This document shows, one piece after another, positions 40,693 to 49,916 of a stretch of 64,000 nucleotides of DNA (position 1 is its first letter; each line of letters begins with the position of its first letter). Where the stretch lies: assembly GCA_021777055.1 (NCBI GenBank), contig JAIQZO010000056.1, positions 101,759 through 165,758 of the forward strand. The letters are read 5' to 3'. Origin of the DNA: Candidatus Anammoxibacter sp. GTDB lineage: Bacteria > Planctomycetota > Brocadiia > Brocadiales > Anammoxibacteraceae. Below the pieces are notes generated by a model. It was given only the letters and a program-made list of their open reading frames with translations, was not told the origin of the DNA and did no database searches. A program made the translations under genes and the position numbers.

Positions 40693-42023
40693 GGCTCTTT
40701 AGGATTTCAAGTGGGTAAGTAGTGTTTATTGAATTGAGTAAAGTCAAGTTTACCCGTTACCAGAAAAGCAACGATTTTAAAATAACGTATATTACGAAAA
40801 CCTCTGGCTTTAGCCTTTGCTGCTTGAACAAGAGAATTTAGAGCTTCAAGCAAACCATTGTTGATTGAAGACTTTTTCCATTGAAGGACACCATCCCAAT
40901 GGTTCTTTATTGTATAGGCCGCGGCTTTGACGGGTTCTAGACGGCTATGAGTTGCCCAGAAGTACCATTTTCTTAATAGCTTCTCAAACTCTTCTTCGGT
41001 GGAGGCTTTATATATTTCTTGAAAATTCTCTCGAATATGAAGTGCCCTTATCGACTTTAAGTTTAGCTTTGATAATGATAATTCCTTTCGTGTTTGTATC
41101 TGTTTTTGTGTTAAATTTTTTTCGTTCTTTAAAAAAATATATCTATTGCCTTTGAGAATATCCTGATCTTTCAATTCTTGTTTACGTACTTCATCTACTG
41201 CTGTATTGATTATTTTCATGATATGATAACGATCAAATGTAATCTCTGCTTTTGGTAAATACGCCTTGATTCCTTTGATAAATCCAGGTGACATATCGCA
41301 GCTAACGTCCATAATTTTATCAGGTGTACCGTTATGCGCCCTGACATCTTCTACGAAAGACTTTACCGTCTCATGATCTTTGCCCGCGGCTATAAAAACC
41401 GTACGTCTCTTGAATAAATCAACAAATAACGTTATGTAATCATGACCTGTTCGTCTAGATGTTTCATCCATACCTACGGCTCTTAGGTGGCTGTAATCAT
41501 TATTACCTAACGCTTTTGTTATGTAACGTTCAAGCATCGCCCATATTTTATCGTTAGATTCATTTATAATCTTTCTAACTGTATTGACTGGCATATGACT
41601 TGCTAACTGTATAATTAAGGCCTCAAAAAGTAACGTAAATCCATTGCTAAGTCCTGACCAGGGTGGCTTAATCAGCCTAATTTTTTCCTTATTTATCTTA
41701 ATTCGGGGTACCCTAGCGTGAAGATAACACTCGTGTTCAAAGAAATTGAGATGACGCCACTCTTTTACTTGAGTATCATAAGCTTTAAAGTTGCCTTGGA
41801 CGTTATCTTCTTTGCTCTCATAATAAAATACTGATCCTTTATGGAAATCAATATGGATATCAAGCCTTTTACTATTAGGATCAAACTCCATATCCTTTAT
41901 GAACCATGGATCATGAATGTGTAATGCTTGTTCAAATAATTCTTGTGGTAACATTGGCCTTCTCCTGAATTTATATTTTTACAGGATTATACCATACTTA
42001 CCCACTCAAAATCCTAAAGAGCC
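40693..42023 (-). mobile_element. Intact ISL3-family insertion sequence (1331 bp)
   Basis: Terminal inverted repeats start GGCTCTTTAGGATTT then, after two variable bases, AGTGGGTAAGTA (40693 onward; reverse complement ending at 42023). An exact 8-bp direct repeat TAAAATAA flanks it (40685-40692 and 42024-42031), the target duplication size typical of ISL3. It carries one transposase gene. Intact ends, target duplication and open frame suggest recent insertion. Confidence 0.95.
40707..41954 (-). CDS. ISL3-family transposase
   Basis: 415 residues. The N-terminal part has the zinc-finger-like/helix-turn-helix region (VSPVRC-like elements reduced) and the catalytic DDE domain: AVGMDETSRRTGHDYITLFVDL with the first Asp, DVSCDMSPGFIKGIKAYLPKAEITFDRYHIMK with the second Asp, and WKKSSINNGLLEALNSLVQAAKAKARGFRN with the Glu. 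The frame is uninterrupted. ATG start with GGAGAA upstream. It moves its own element by cut-and-paste. Confidence 0.95.
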   Translation of the reverse strand: MLPQELFEQALHIHDPWFIKDMEFDPNSKRLDIHIDFHKGSVFYYESKEDNVQGNFKAYDTQVKEWRHLNFFEHECYLHARVPRIKINKEKIRLIKPPWSGLSNGFTLLFEALIIQLASHMPVNTVRKIINESNDKIWAMLERYITKALGNNDYSHLRAVGMDETSRRTGHDYITLFVDLFKRRTVFIAAGKDHETVKSFVEDVRAHNGTPDKIMDVSCDMSPGFIKGIKAYLPKAEITFDRYHIMKIINTAVDEVRKQELKDQDILKGNRYIFLKNEKNLTQKQIQTRKELSLSKLNLKSIRALHIRENFQEIYKASTEEEFEKLLRKWYFWATHSRLEPVKAAAYTIKNHWDGVLQWKKSSINNGLLEALNSLVQAAKAKARGFRNIRYFKIVAFLVTGKLDFTQFNKHYLPT

Positions 42024-42215
42024 TAAAATAATAATTCTCTTCCTGCAAGGTTGTGATGGTCCACTGTGACTGACGTCTTTCAACCGAACATTATCTTCTA
42101 ATTTAGAATGTGAGTAACATAAGGAGACAGACTGCATAAAAAATAAAAACATTTATACCACAAGAAGTTACAATTGTTAACATCATAGTAGGGTTGATTC
42201 ATTACGAACTTAAAA

Positions 42216-42407
42216 GTGGTTATACATAAAGCTTATGAAGGTGGCTACTGAGCAGAAGGTACATGCATTAAAAGAATCTGTATTTAAGGAGAAAGCAAAG
42301 AAGAAGTGCTACTAAACATTAGAGAAGCAGTTGAAGGTTTGCTTGAAGTAGCAACTGAAAGTTTTGCATTAAAAGAAGATGATCAATTGGTGGTAGTTTC
42401 ATTGTGA
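42216..42407 (+). pseudogene. hicB: Dead hicB antitoxin gene
   Basis: A constant frame reads VVIHKAYEGGY-stop-AEGTCIKRICI-stop-GESKEEVLLNIREAVEGLLEVATES..., matching HicB antitoxins (typically AYEGGYWAEVPELPGC and GET-EEAL-NI-EAI). Two in-frame stops break it; the first replaces the Trp codon (TGA for TGG). Its end overlaps the hicA remnant (GTGA), as in real hicBA operons of this order. Confidence 0.7.
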
Positions 42408-42457
42408 AGCAACTATCCGGTAAAGAGTTTTGTAAATTGGTAGAATGTCATTGTTAG
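42404..42457 (+). pseudogene. hicA: Truncated hicA toxin start
   Basis: GTG start, VKQLSGKEFCKLVECHC then stop. This matches the N-terminus of HicA (SGKE-CKILE-HGW); the dsRBD-like body with the catalytic His is absent. The module sits just beyond the ISL3 insertion and has decayed. Confidence 0.65.
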
Positions 42458-42703
42458 AAATTGTATCTTCACTTTTTACTAAAATTATAATAAACAGGTT
42501 GTATGAGAATTTGATCAAAGATTACTAATTTATAACAACAAATATAGATTAGCCCTTCTTGCGAAACCTAACGTAAACTATTGACACATAGATCTCTTCC
42601 CATACAACCTGTTTAAAAGCATCACTTAACGTCCTAATTTTTCTCCTCTACTTATTCGCATTTCAAAATACCTTGTAATAATTCATTACGTACGTTTTGC
42701 AAA

Positions 42704-43051
42704 TTAAAGCTTTCCTGATATCTCATTAACTTTATCAACCAGAGATTCTATTATTTTCTTCTGCTCCTTAATCATTTTTTGCTGTTCTTGAACTACCTTA
42801 GTCAATACCGCAGTTATGTCCATAGAGCTAAGCCCCTTACGATCTCCTGTTGCCACAAGTTCAGGAACTTCTTCAGCAATGAATCCCACATAAGTTTCAG
42901 ATCTGTCAGCCTTATACTTAAATGTAACTGGTGTGAGTGCCTCAAAAGTCTCTAAAGCCTTCTTCGCTGAAAGAGCATCAATGTTCTCTTTATATTCACG
43001 GCTGGATGCATTGGGAAACTTTGGTTCACATCTGGCTATTTGACAATTCAT
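42704..43051 (-). CDS. Peptidase S74 (intramolecular chaperone) domain fragment
   Basis: 115 residues that are essentially one S74 chaperone domain: SSREYKENIDALSAKKALETFEALTPVTFKYKADRSETYVGFIAEEVPELVATGDRKGLSSMDITAVLTKVVQEQQ, then a coiled coil. The Ser and Lys of the autoproteolytic dyad (S-REYKENI) are present. In full proteins this domain sits at the C-terminus of a long fibre it helps to trimerise, and no fibre is encoded in frame upstream. It is likely the remnant of a larger surface or tail-fibre gene. Confidence 0.7.
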   Translation of the reverse strand: MNCQIARCEPKFPNASSREYKENIDALSAKKALETFEALTPVTFKYKADRSETYVGFIAEEVPELVATGDRKGLSSMDITAVLTKVVQEQQKMIKEQKKIIESLVDKVNEISGKL

Positions 43052-43153
43052 AAATAAAGTCTAATCAAAGTGTCGTGTAGTCAGAGATGACCACAAACTT
43101 AATATTGGAAAACTTAAATTATCGAATTATTCTAGTTATAATATCATAAATCA

Positions 43154-44110
43154 TCATTGCCCCCCTCGTACACACCATACATAGAAGCCGCTGCCCTTAG
43201 TGCTGATGAAAACCTCACCTTCTCCGAACTTCACGCTCCATGCGTTGGTGGAATTGAAGGCACGCGTAGTAGACGTCCAGTAGAAATTCGGTTGTATATT
43301 ATTGAAAGGATCACCTTGACTTCCCCCCTCAGTACCAATAGTGTTTGGCACAGGAGGAGTATAAAAAGCCATATGTAGAAGACTTTCTAATTCAAAACGA
43401 TTTGCCAGGTGCCAATCTCCGACGACTGAATCGTCTGTAGGACCACCCGAAATACTACCGTCACCTATCAAATTGTTGCAAGAGGTCAAGGCACTTGACC
43501 ACGTTAATGATCCAAATAAGTTAGCATCTTTAGTCCATATAAGTCCTGTTAAATTATCCGTAATCGTTTCATCTCCATTATCAGTAAAACGTGGATTTGG
43601 CCAAGCCACACCTCTCTCTAAATCCCCATCGTCTCCTGTCTCATGCGATGTTGTCTGTCCTGTCTTTGGTACCGCAGCATTTGCTCCAGCGTAATTCTGA
43701 ACAGCAGCTAATATCTCATCAAGTTTCGTGTCAAGTGCACCATGCTCAGTTGTCATGTTTTCATCATGTATTAAAATATTGGGGATAATAGTATTATTCA
43801 ATATTCCCATTATGTCTGTGCCGTATTGCACTATGTCTGCCTTTATGTCTGAATTATGCAGGCTTATTGTTGTACTTACGTTAGTATCATGCTGAGCTAG
43901 ATCAGTCTTTACATCTGTGTCATGCGTTGCTATGTCGGCTTTTACATCAGTATCGTGCAGTGTTATTGCCGCCTTTATGTCAGTATCGTGACTGTCTATA
44001 TCGGTATCTTTTGCGTATGTAACGGTCATCCGTGAGAGGATGAGAACGACTGCTACCATTAGCATCATAATGCCAAATTTAATTAATTTATAATGAGTTA
44101 GATTCTTCAT
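43154..44110 (-). CDS. Exported DUF1566-domain protein with HDTD repeats
   Basis: 318 residues. A signal/anchor helix (LIKFGIMMLMVAVVLILSRM) is followed by about six 11-residue repeats of type HDTDVKADIAT (residues ~35-105), likely a coiled-coil stalk. The C-terminal DUF1566 (FGE-sulfatase/lectin-like) domain reads RFTDNGDETITDNLTGLIWTKDANLFGSLTWSSAL, WHLANRFELESLL and FYWTSTTRAF, ending VWCVRGG. It is likely a trimeric or stalked surface protein. It may have functioned with the S74 fragment just downstream. Confidence 0.8.
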   Translation of the reverse strand: MKNLTHYKLIKFGIMMLMVAVVLILSRMTVTYAKDTDIDSHDTDIKAAITLHDTDVKADIATHDTDVKTDLAQHDTNVSTTISLHNSDIKADIVQYGTDIMGILNNTIIPNILIHDENMTTEHGALDTKLDEILAAVQNYAGANAAVPKTGQTTSHETGDDGDLERGVAWPNPRFTDNGDETITDNLTGLIWTKDANLFGSLTWSSALTSCNNLIGDGSISGGPTDDSVVGDWHLANRFELESLLHMAFYTPPVPNTIGTEGGSQGDPFNNIQPNFYWTSTTRAFNSTNAWSVKFGEGEVFISTKGSGFYVWCVRGGQ

Positions 44111-44126
44111 CTCTACCTCCTTTCTT

Positions 44127-44414
44127 TTATAAATCTGTAATAATTCTCGTTAGATAAACAGGTTGTCTAATATCAATAGTGTCTACAGCCTGAAAATTAG
44201 ACATACCATATTCTATAAAAATGTGCTTCGGTCTACCTTCTACTGTGATGTAAAAACCGTCTTGCCCAACGAAATCTTCACCTTCTCCATTAGCTTTCCC
44301 CGCTAATAACAATGATGAAATTATTGTCAGCTGTATAAGCATGAAGGTAATAACATAAAGATTATTTCTCATCCCTTTTTTTCGGTTTATAATATGTTTT
44401 TCTATTCTTTTCAT
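44127..44414 (-). CDS. Truncated paralogue of the small STN-domain proteins
   Basis: 95 residues. The N-terminal ~55 match the protein at 49401-49916 (INRKKGMRNNLYVITFMLIQLTIISSLLLAGKANGEGEDFVGQDGFYITVEG against INRKKGIRKCPYIISLMLIF...EKKGFYLSVEDG). The rest diverges and lacks the STN core, so it may be a decayed copy or a recombinant. Its upstream ~350 bp are also shared with the 49917-50300 region. Confidence 0.55.
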   Translation of the reverse strand: MKRIEKHIINRKKGMRNNLYVITFMLIQLTIISSLLLAGKANGEGEDFVGQDGFYITVEGRPKHIFIEYGMSNFQAVDTIDIRQPVYLTRIITDL

Positions 44415-44918
44415 TTCATGATGCTTTTGCTGTAAATTAGATTATCTAGCGCTATTCCTCATTTGGAAAATGCTAGTAATTTCAGAGGTTAATCCGATAC
44501 TTTAGAGCGCCCTATATTAATTAGACCACACAATTATAGAAAATCAATAGGTACAATAGTTGCATTCTAGGCAACTTTAGTTGCATTTTTAGAGGAGTGT
44601 TTATAAAACTAGAATAGGTAATTCGAGCATTATGCCAGGTAACTAAAATGTATGAGTACGCTTCGGATTCGAGTGGTATGGAAGGAGTAACTGACTGTTG
44701 TTATATAGTTTTACAGTATTATTCCGGAAGAACCTCTTTTCATAGTTTATATAAGGTCAAGCTTTAGAATCAGATTTTTTCTATTGTTATCGTCATCTTA
44801 TAACTTTGGCTTGATGTTGGATAACAACTTGTCACCACGGAGAACTTTTTCCCCAACTTTTTGATGGTTTTAATCGGTGCTCTCAATAGGTCTGGCCATA
44901 AATATTGCTTAATCTATT
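44415..44918 (-). promoter_or_regulatory. Duplicated leader/promoter block with palindrome
   Basis: From 44415 to about 44750 this spacer is similar to 49917-50290. Shared words include TCAATAGGTACAATAGTT, GCAACTTTAGTTGCATTTTT and AGAGGAGTGTTTATAAAA. A GCAACT-TT-AGTTGC palindrome lies at 44571-44584. The duplicated block lies upstream of the truncated STN paralogue on the minus strand. The remaining ~170 bp to 44918 hold nothing recognisable. Confidence 0.6.
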
Positions 44919-47900
44919 TTATTGAACAATGCCGAAAAGATTTACTTCGAACTCAAATTTAGCCATCGTTTTAAGGCCTATCTTGAACTCTACATCAAAG
45001 CTTTCATTGGGTTTTAGCACACCCTCCATTGGTACTGTAACTCTTTTTCCACCTGAGTCGGTATCTGCATTACAAAGCACATTACCTTCTGTCAGGGTAA
45101 CAACTTCGAAATAGAGATCGGACAAACTATCCTGAGAGTTATTCTTAAATGTAGCTTCTATAATAAATGTACCAGCAGTAGCTTCTGGTGCACAAAGAGT
45201 TGGTACATGGTACGCATCATTCACTTCATCGGAATCTAATGAGGGAAACTTGTTATAAACATTTACATGTCGACTTGTTATAGGGCTAAGTACCAAAAGT
45301 TCTAGCATCGGAGTAATGTCATGCGCCCACCTAGAAGCATCAAGTGGAAAGACATCATCTTTATCATTTATGGTATCACCGTCAGTGTCTGCATTCGCCG
45401 GGAGAGTACCATAAATATTTATTTCATCTCCATCATTTAATTCATCTCCATCTGAATCGATATCTTGTAGATTGTTTAATCCATCATTATCATAATCGAT
45501 ATTCCAATTTTCTCCCCAATAGGCCAGTTCATCTCGATCGTTTATTTTATCAAAATCAGTATCTTTAAGATTTGGATTGGTACCATATTTTGCTTCTTCA
45601 TAATCATACAATCCATCGCCATCGGTATCTATGGCAGGTGGAAATATAGGATTGAGTAACAAAAGCTCCAACATTGGAATGATGTCATGCGTCCTTCTCA
45701 ACGGGTCCTTAAATATCTTGAAATATATTTTGTTCCTAACCTCTTCTGATGTGTTCAACATAAACGGTGTATTATAATATTTTCGTGAATATGGATTATC
45801 GGTATCCCACGCAACAAGGCTTTTTCTTCTAGCCCAAAGATTTTGTAATTGACTTTCACTTGGATCAGTAATGTCTTCTGGATTATCAAATTCCAGGTTC
45901 CCTTCTAAATCTTCAAGACTGCTTGGCTCTTCTTCTAACAGAAAGACAGGTAAAGCACTGCATTCATAACAGCTTGGATCATCCAGACTAGGGATTGCAT
46001 CGCAAAATATATTAAAAGTATTCGGATTTTTACAAATATTTGAATAATTCCTATGTAATGGAGGATTCTTCCATGGCAAATCGCTTTTAGTTACTTCATA
46101 CTTATCAAAGAAATTTTCAACATCTGTTTGGGAATTCAATGGAATCAGTTTGTGTGCTTGTACAGCATTAAAGAAAACTAAAAAATCTTCTCTAAGATCA
46201 TATCCCAATTCTCCAAAAATTTTTTGAGCCGTTGGACCGGGGTAACTATTTAAGATGTCTAATGATACTAATGCATTAAAGAGGGGATTGTCATCAAGAT
46301 TACCATCAACAACATTAGCCCCATTAGAAAGAAAATCAACAGGTTCTCCATTGCGAATCTGTGTTAGAAAGTCTTTTGTCCCCTGATCAAGACTGCTATT
46401 TATTATGTTTTCATACCAGCTATCGTCCATTAAATCCTCTTTTAGAAAAGCGATATTAACGAGTAAATGAGGCGCACTATACTCTTTATCTCCAAAAGCC
46501 TTCCAAATATTTGCTATTCTTATAAAATCATCAATTGGTGCTCCTTGTTTATCTGCAATTTCTATTAATTTACTAACAGCCCATGCCCGAATATCTTCTT
46601 TAATGGCAGTAATTTTTTCATTTATGGCATCAATTCCTCTTATTAGCGCATAAGATAATCGCCATTCTCCAATGGCTTTCTTATAACATTCATCATAATC
46701 TTTTACACAATTAGGATTATAATTAGGATTAGTCGTATACTCACATAGGAAGTCACAAAGCTCTGGAAAAAAAGGATTTAAAGATAAACAAACATTGCAA
46801 GCAAGTTCATCAACAAGAATATATTGCACGAAACTATCAACAGTACACCAAGCATAGTTCACTTCACACCATGATTTGAGCATAAGTTCATAACCATCAG
46901 CAATAACATCACCAAGAATTAGACTATCAATTGCTTCTATAACGTATTCTTGTTTCAGAAAGTCTTTTAAATTTTTCAAAACCTTTCTGACATCAGATGG
47001 GATTAATACTTCGTCAAAATCATCAATCTTCATACTGCTTTCTAAATATTTCAAAGCCCTTTTTACATTATCAGACGTTTTTGAATAATCATATTCTTTA
47101 GTATCAAATAACTCTTTTACTTCATTTTTAAAATCTTCTGGATATCCTTGGACAGGTCCAAAGATTAATTCGTTCTTCAATTGTGGTCCCGAATCATCAA
47201 AACTTGCGGCATGTCCTTTTACAAGATTTTGGGCTACAGACTGGCTCATAACCATCCAATTCCTACGATAAGAGGCAATTTTCACTTTGTGGTCAGCTAA
47301 ATTCCTATCTATGTAACCTAACAAATTCTCTCCCAAATCTACTTGCTCTATAATCAAGTAAGCTGCTACAAATGGAGAAAGATATGCAATGGTCCCATAA
47401 ATAGCCCCTTTATTTTCACTGCCTAGCTCTGCAATTGTCTGTATAGCGCTACCATCAATTGCAAATATATCATGCAAGGATTCAAAGAGTTCGAAGTCTG
47501 CGGCATTACTATATCCTTGTTGTAAAAAATCAATAAATTTATTCTGAGCATCAAAATATGTATAGATTGGTCCACCCATATACTCAGGCAATAGTCTCCC
47601 TTCACTTACATTTGCGTCTAGAACTCGCTGATTATAAAATGCATCCAAAAAATCATAAGGTGCATGAAGGTTCATCCTATTATAGTTTGTGCCAGTATTT
47701 CTTAAATCATTGGGGACATAGGCATCTATATAAGCTTCTAAAACAATGTGTTTGATTTCCTCTGTAAGTGTTCCAAATAACCCTTGCCCATTAAAATAGT
47801 CAAAATATCCCTTTACATGATTATTTACCCATGTATGAGAAAATGAATCAGCAACACAGTGACCAAAATAGCCCATAACAAATGCAAGTGCTTCGTTCCG

Positions 47901-48356
47901 TTTCACATCATCAATAAAAGTGTAACTATTCCAAAATTCAAGCATTTTCATCGCATAATCAATGGATCTATATTCCCTTGTACTGTCTCTATCTTCAAGC
48001 CGTGTTCGAGCTCGTGTTGGATTTTCCGCATAAAATTCACCATTGTTGGTGTGCATATACATTTGTCCTGTTACCATATCGGGGTATGCGTCAGGACCAG
48101 TTGTTCCAGATCTAAAATAGTTTTGATAATTAATAATTGCTAAGTAGGCTTGATTATTAGTTACATCCAATGTCACGCCGTGAAATATTACTCGATCGTT
48201 TCCGTTGCCAGATTGAATAGTTTTAACTAATTCATCAATTGTTGCATTTGCGACTGCAACATGTGTTGGCACTTTGAATGCAAAAGCATTTGACGCCAAT
48301 AAGACACTTAAGAAAATCAATGATATGTATTTATTAAATTTGAACATCGTATACAA
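44919..48356 (-). CDS. Large exported zinc-dependent phospholipase C-like protein with Ca-binding repeats
   Basis: 1145 residues with a signal peptide (ISLIFLSVLLASNAFAF). Residues ~25-250 resemble the zinc-dependent phospholipase C fold: FKVPTHVAVANATIDEL, SGTTGPDAYPDMV, FVMGYFGHCVADSFSHTWVNNHV and EEIKHIVLEAYIDAY. The His/Asp pairs could bind zinc. A long middle has no recognised domain. Near residue 905-1000 there are thrombospondin-3-like Ca-binding repeats (DTDGDGLYDYEEAKYGTNP, DIDSDGDELNDGDE). The last ~85 residues form a module also present in the two NHL proteins. Likely a surface enzyme or adhesin. Confidence 0.75.
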   Translation of the reverse strand: MYTMFKFNKYISLIFLSVLLASNAFAFKVPTHVAVANATIDELVKTIQSGNGNDRVIFHGVTLDVTNNQAYLAIINYQNYFRSGTTGPDAYPDMVTGQMYMHTNNGEFYAENPTRARTRLEDRDSTREYRSIDYAMKMLEFWNSYTFIDDVKRNEALAFVMGYFGHCVADSFSHTWVNNHVKGYFDYFNGQGLFGTLTEEIKHIVLEAYIDAYVPNDLRNTGTNYNRMNLHAPYDFLDAFYNQRVLDANVSEGRLLPEYMGGPIYTYFDAQNKFIDFLQQGYSNAADFELFESLHDIFAIDGSAIQTIAELGSENKGAIYGTIAYLSPFVAAYLIIEQVDLGENLLGYIDRNLADHKVKIASYRRNWMVMSQSVAQNLVKGHAASFDDSGPQLKNELIFGPVQGYPEDFKNEVKELFDTKEYDYSKTSDNVKRALKYLESSMKIDDFDEVLIPSDVRKVLKNLKDFLKQEYVIEAIDSLILGDVIADGYELMLKSWCEVNYAWCTVDSFVQYILVDELACNVCLSLNPFFPELCDFLCEYTTNPNYNPNCVKDYDECYKKAIGEWRLSYALIRGIDAINEKITAIKEDIRAWAVSKLIEIADKQGAPIDDFIRIANIWKAFGDKEYSAPHLLVNIAFLKEDLMDDSWYENIINSSLDQGTKDFLTQIRNGEPVDFLSNGANVVDGNLDDNPLFNALVSLDILNSYPGPTAQKIFGELGYDLREDFLVFFNAVQAHKLIPLNSQTDVENFFDKYEVTKSDLPWKNPPLHRNYSNICKNPNTFNIFCDAIPSLDDPSCYECSALPVFLLEEEPSSLEDLEGNLEFDNPEDITDPSESQLQNLWARRKSLVAWDTDNPYSRKYYNTPFMLNTSEEVRNKIYFKIFKDPLRRTHDIIPMLELLLLNPIFPPAIDTDGDGLYDYEEAKYGTNPNLKDTDFDKINDRDELAYWGENWNIDYDNDGLNNLQDIDSDGDELNDGDEINIYGTLPANADTDGDTINDKDDVFPLDASRWAHDITPMLELLVLSPITSRHVNVYNKFPSLDSDEVNDAYHVPTLCAPEATAGTFIIEATFKNNSQDSLSDLYFEVVTLTEGNVLCNADTDSGGKRVTVPMEGVLKPNESFDVEFKIGLKTMAKFEFEVNLFGIVQ

Positions 48357-48642
48357 CCTTCCTCATAAGTTAAAAGTTCGCATAGCTGTTGAAATTATGT
48401 TCATATCAAGATATTAAGGAGATTCATAAAACAATTTATCATCAATTGTATTTTGTTCTATGCATTCTTATGTTTTGTAATAAATAACTACCAATATCGC
48501 CGCACCTGTACCTTTGTAGTACCAATGCAAAAAAAATGTTACCGTCCAAATAGTATTGAAGATGCAAACCTAATAGTACGTCTCGGAAGATCCAAAAGTG
48601 TTCATTATAGACATATAGAGCAATATCTTTCCGTAACTACCA

Positions 48643-49017
48643 TTAGTTTTGTATATTAACCCCTGTTATATTTCCTATACGAGGTGGACCGAGTCCCGCA
48701 GATCCTTCCCAATCCTCAGTTGCATATTCGATAGCGACTGTGCCACCCGTAGTCTTAGCAGATAGCATTAGGGCTAACCATGCATTAAGTGTTGCCATTT
48801 CCATTGAATTTTGGGCCTCTGCAACAATATAATGTGCCCCTGTATCTGGAGCCACGAGTGGTAAACCGGATCCCCATATAACAAGTTTATTTTTATAGAT
48901 ATACAATATGTAGGGATTGCCGTCGCTAGCTACTCCTGGATAAACAATGAGGCTAAGAGCAAAGCTATTGATAGGAAACAAAACAATGATTAAAAAAACA
49001 ATAATTATACGTTTCAT
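48643..49017 (-). CDS. Small exported protein of unknown function
   Basis: 124 residues from ATG 49015-49017, chosen because AAGGAGG lies 6 nt upstream; that motif is inside the frame of the upstream ATG (49032). The signal peptide is MKRIIIVFLIIVLFPINSFA. The mature part has GVASDGNPYILYIYKNKLVIWGSG and MATLNAWLALMLSAKTTGGTVAIEYATEDW, with no family recognised. The sequence upstream (49165-49200) resembles the leader block of the STN genes. Confidence 0.65.
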   Translation of the reverse strand: MKRIIIVFLIIVLFPINSFALSLIVYPGVASDGNPYILYIYKNKLVIWGSGLPLVAPDTGAHYIVAEAQNSMEMATLNAWLALMLSAKTTGGTVAIEYATEDWEGSAGLGPPRIGNITGVNIQN

Positions 49018-49032
49018 TTTATCCTCCTTCAT

Positions 49033-49400
49033 TGAATAAAAATATTAAGCAGATCTGGGGTCAGGCCTGCCCATTTGACAAAGCGATTTTTTTGCTACTC
49101 TGCTTTTTTCGTCCATACTCTTATCCCTTTCCCTCTGGTCCTCCAAACTTTCATCGCCTGATTCTCTCTTCGCAAATTAGTTTATTTAATGCAGTTCTTC
49201 TTTGTGCAACTATCACTAATGTCATAGATTAACGTGTTATTTATAACCTAAACTTTGTAAAAAGTTAATAGCTATAGACTAAATTTCTATTAATATGAAA
49301 AGCGTATATTTATACAAAGCAAAGCTTTCTACTCCTTTCTCCTTCTATTAAAAAATTAAAACATACAAATAAGTTTTATGAAGGTTACAGCTATGTACTC
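49033..49400. other. Spacer with partial leader-block copy
   Basis: CTTCGCAAATTAGTTTATTT then AATGCAGTTCTTC (49168-49200) resembles the start of the block at 49945-49981 (TTTCGCTGTAACTTAGCTTA, then TTTAGTGCGGTTCT). It supports reuse of one upstream module. Otherwise no gene is seen. Confidence 0.4.
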
Positions 49401-49916
49401 TTATTTCTGAACAAATTCTGATGGATCAAACTGAAATTTAAAGTGTTCTGCTTGTAATTTCTTCTCTTTAACGGTTTCTTTTATTTCGAGATTTAAGAAC
49501 TTTCTGTTGTCAATATCTTTCCCTTTTGGCAGAAAAAATATCCTGGAAACCCTTTTTTCTCCATTTTCAGTATTTATTATATAGCCATAATTAGAGCTTA
49601 GTTTCTCCAGTGCATCTGTTAATGCCAACCTATGAAACTTTACACTTATCTTATTTTCTTTCGGGATATTGACAATCACTTCCACCTTCATCCTTTCGCC
49701 TATCTCTTCTAAAATCTCTTTTAATAAAGCGTCATTTGCACTAATAGAGATAAGGCCGTCTTCTACTGAGAGGTAAAAACCCTTTTTCTCAACCAGACCT
49801 TCGTCCTCTCCATAAGCTTTTCCTCCAAATAGCGATGGTGAGATTACTATCAGAAATATAAGCATGAGACTAATAATATAAGGACACTTTCTTATCCCTT
49901 TTTTTCGGTTTATCAT
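49401..49916 (-). CDS. Small exported STN-domain protein
   Basis: 171 residues. Signal peptide IISLMLIFLIVISPSLFGGKAYG. An STN-like (secretin/TonB short N-terminal) domain follows: ISANDALLKEILEEIGERMKVEVIVNIPKENKISVKFHRLALTDALEKLSSNYGYIIN. A short C-terminal tail ends AEHFKFQFDPSEFVQK. A close relative at 55175-55750 ends KHFKFEFDPSEYLNK, so the tail is conserved. STN domains form ring/neck parts of secretins, but no secretin domain is attached here. Function unknown. Confidence 0.75.
   Translation of the reverse strand: MINRKKGIRKCPYIISLMLIFLIVISPSLFGGKAYGEDEGLVEKKGFYLSVEDGLISISANDALLKEILEEIGERMKVEVIVNIPKENKISVKFHRLALTDALEKLSSNYGYIINTENGEKRVSRIFFLPKGKDIDNRKFLNLEIKETVKEKKLQAEHFKFQFDPSEFVQK

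Noticed and set aside
44919..45180. PEP-CTERM or LPXTG-type sorting signal at the C-termini of the exported proteins
   Set aside because: The shared C-terminal module lacks a terminal hydrophobic helix followed by basic residues, and has no LPXTG-like or PEP motif.
48453..48659. 68-codon plus-strand frame between two minus-strand exported-protein genes
   Set aside because: No ribosome-binding site, no domain, and it overlaps the 3' end of the small exported protein gene.
49401..49916. TonB-dependent receptor or full secretin
   Set aside because: Only an STN-like domain is present; there is no plug, beta-barrel or secretin domain in frame or adjacent.
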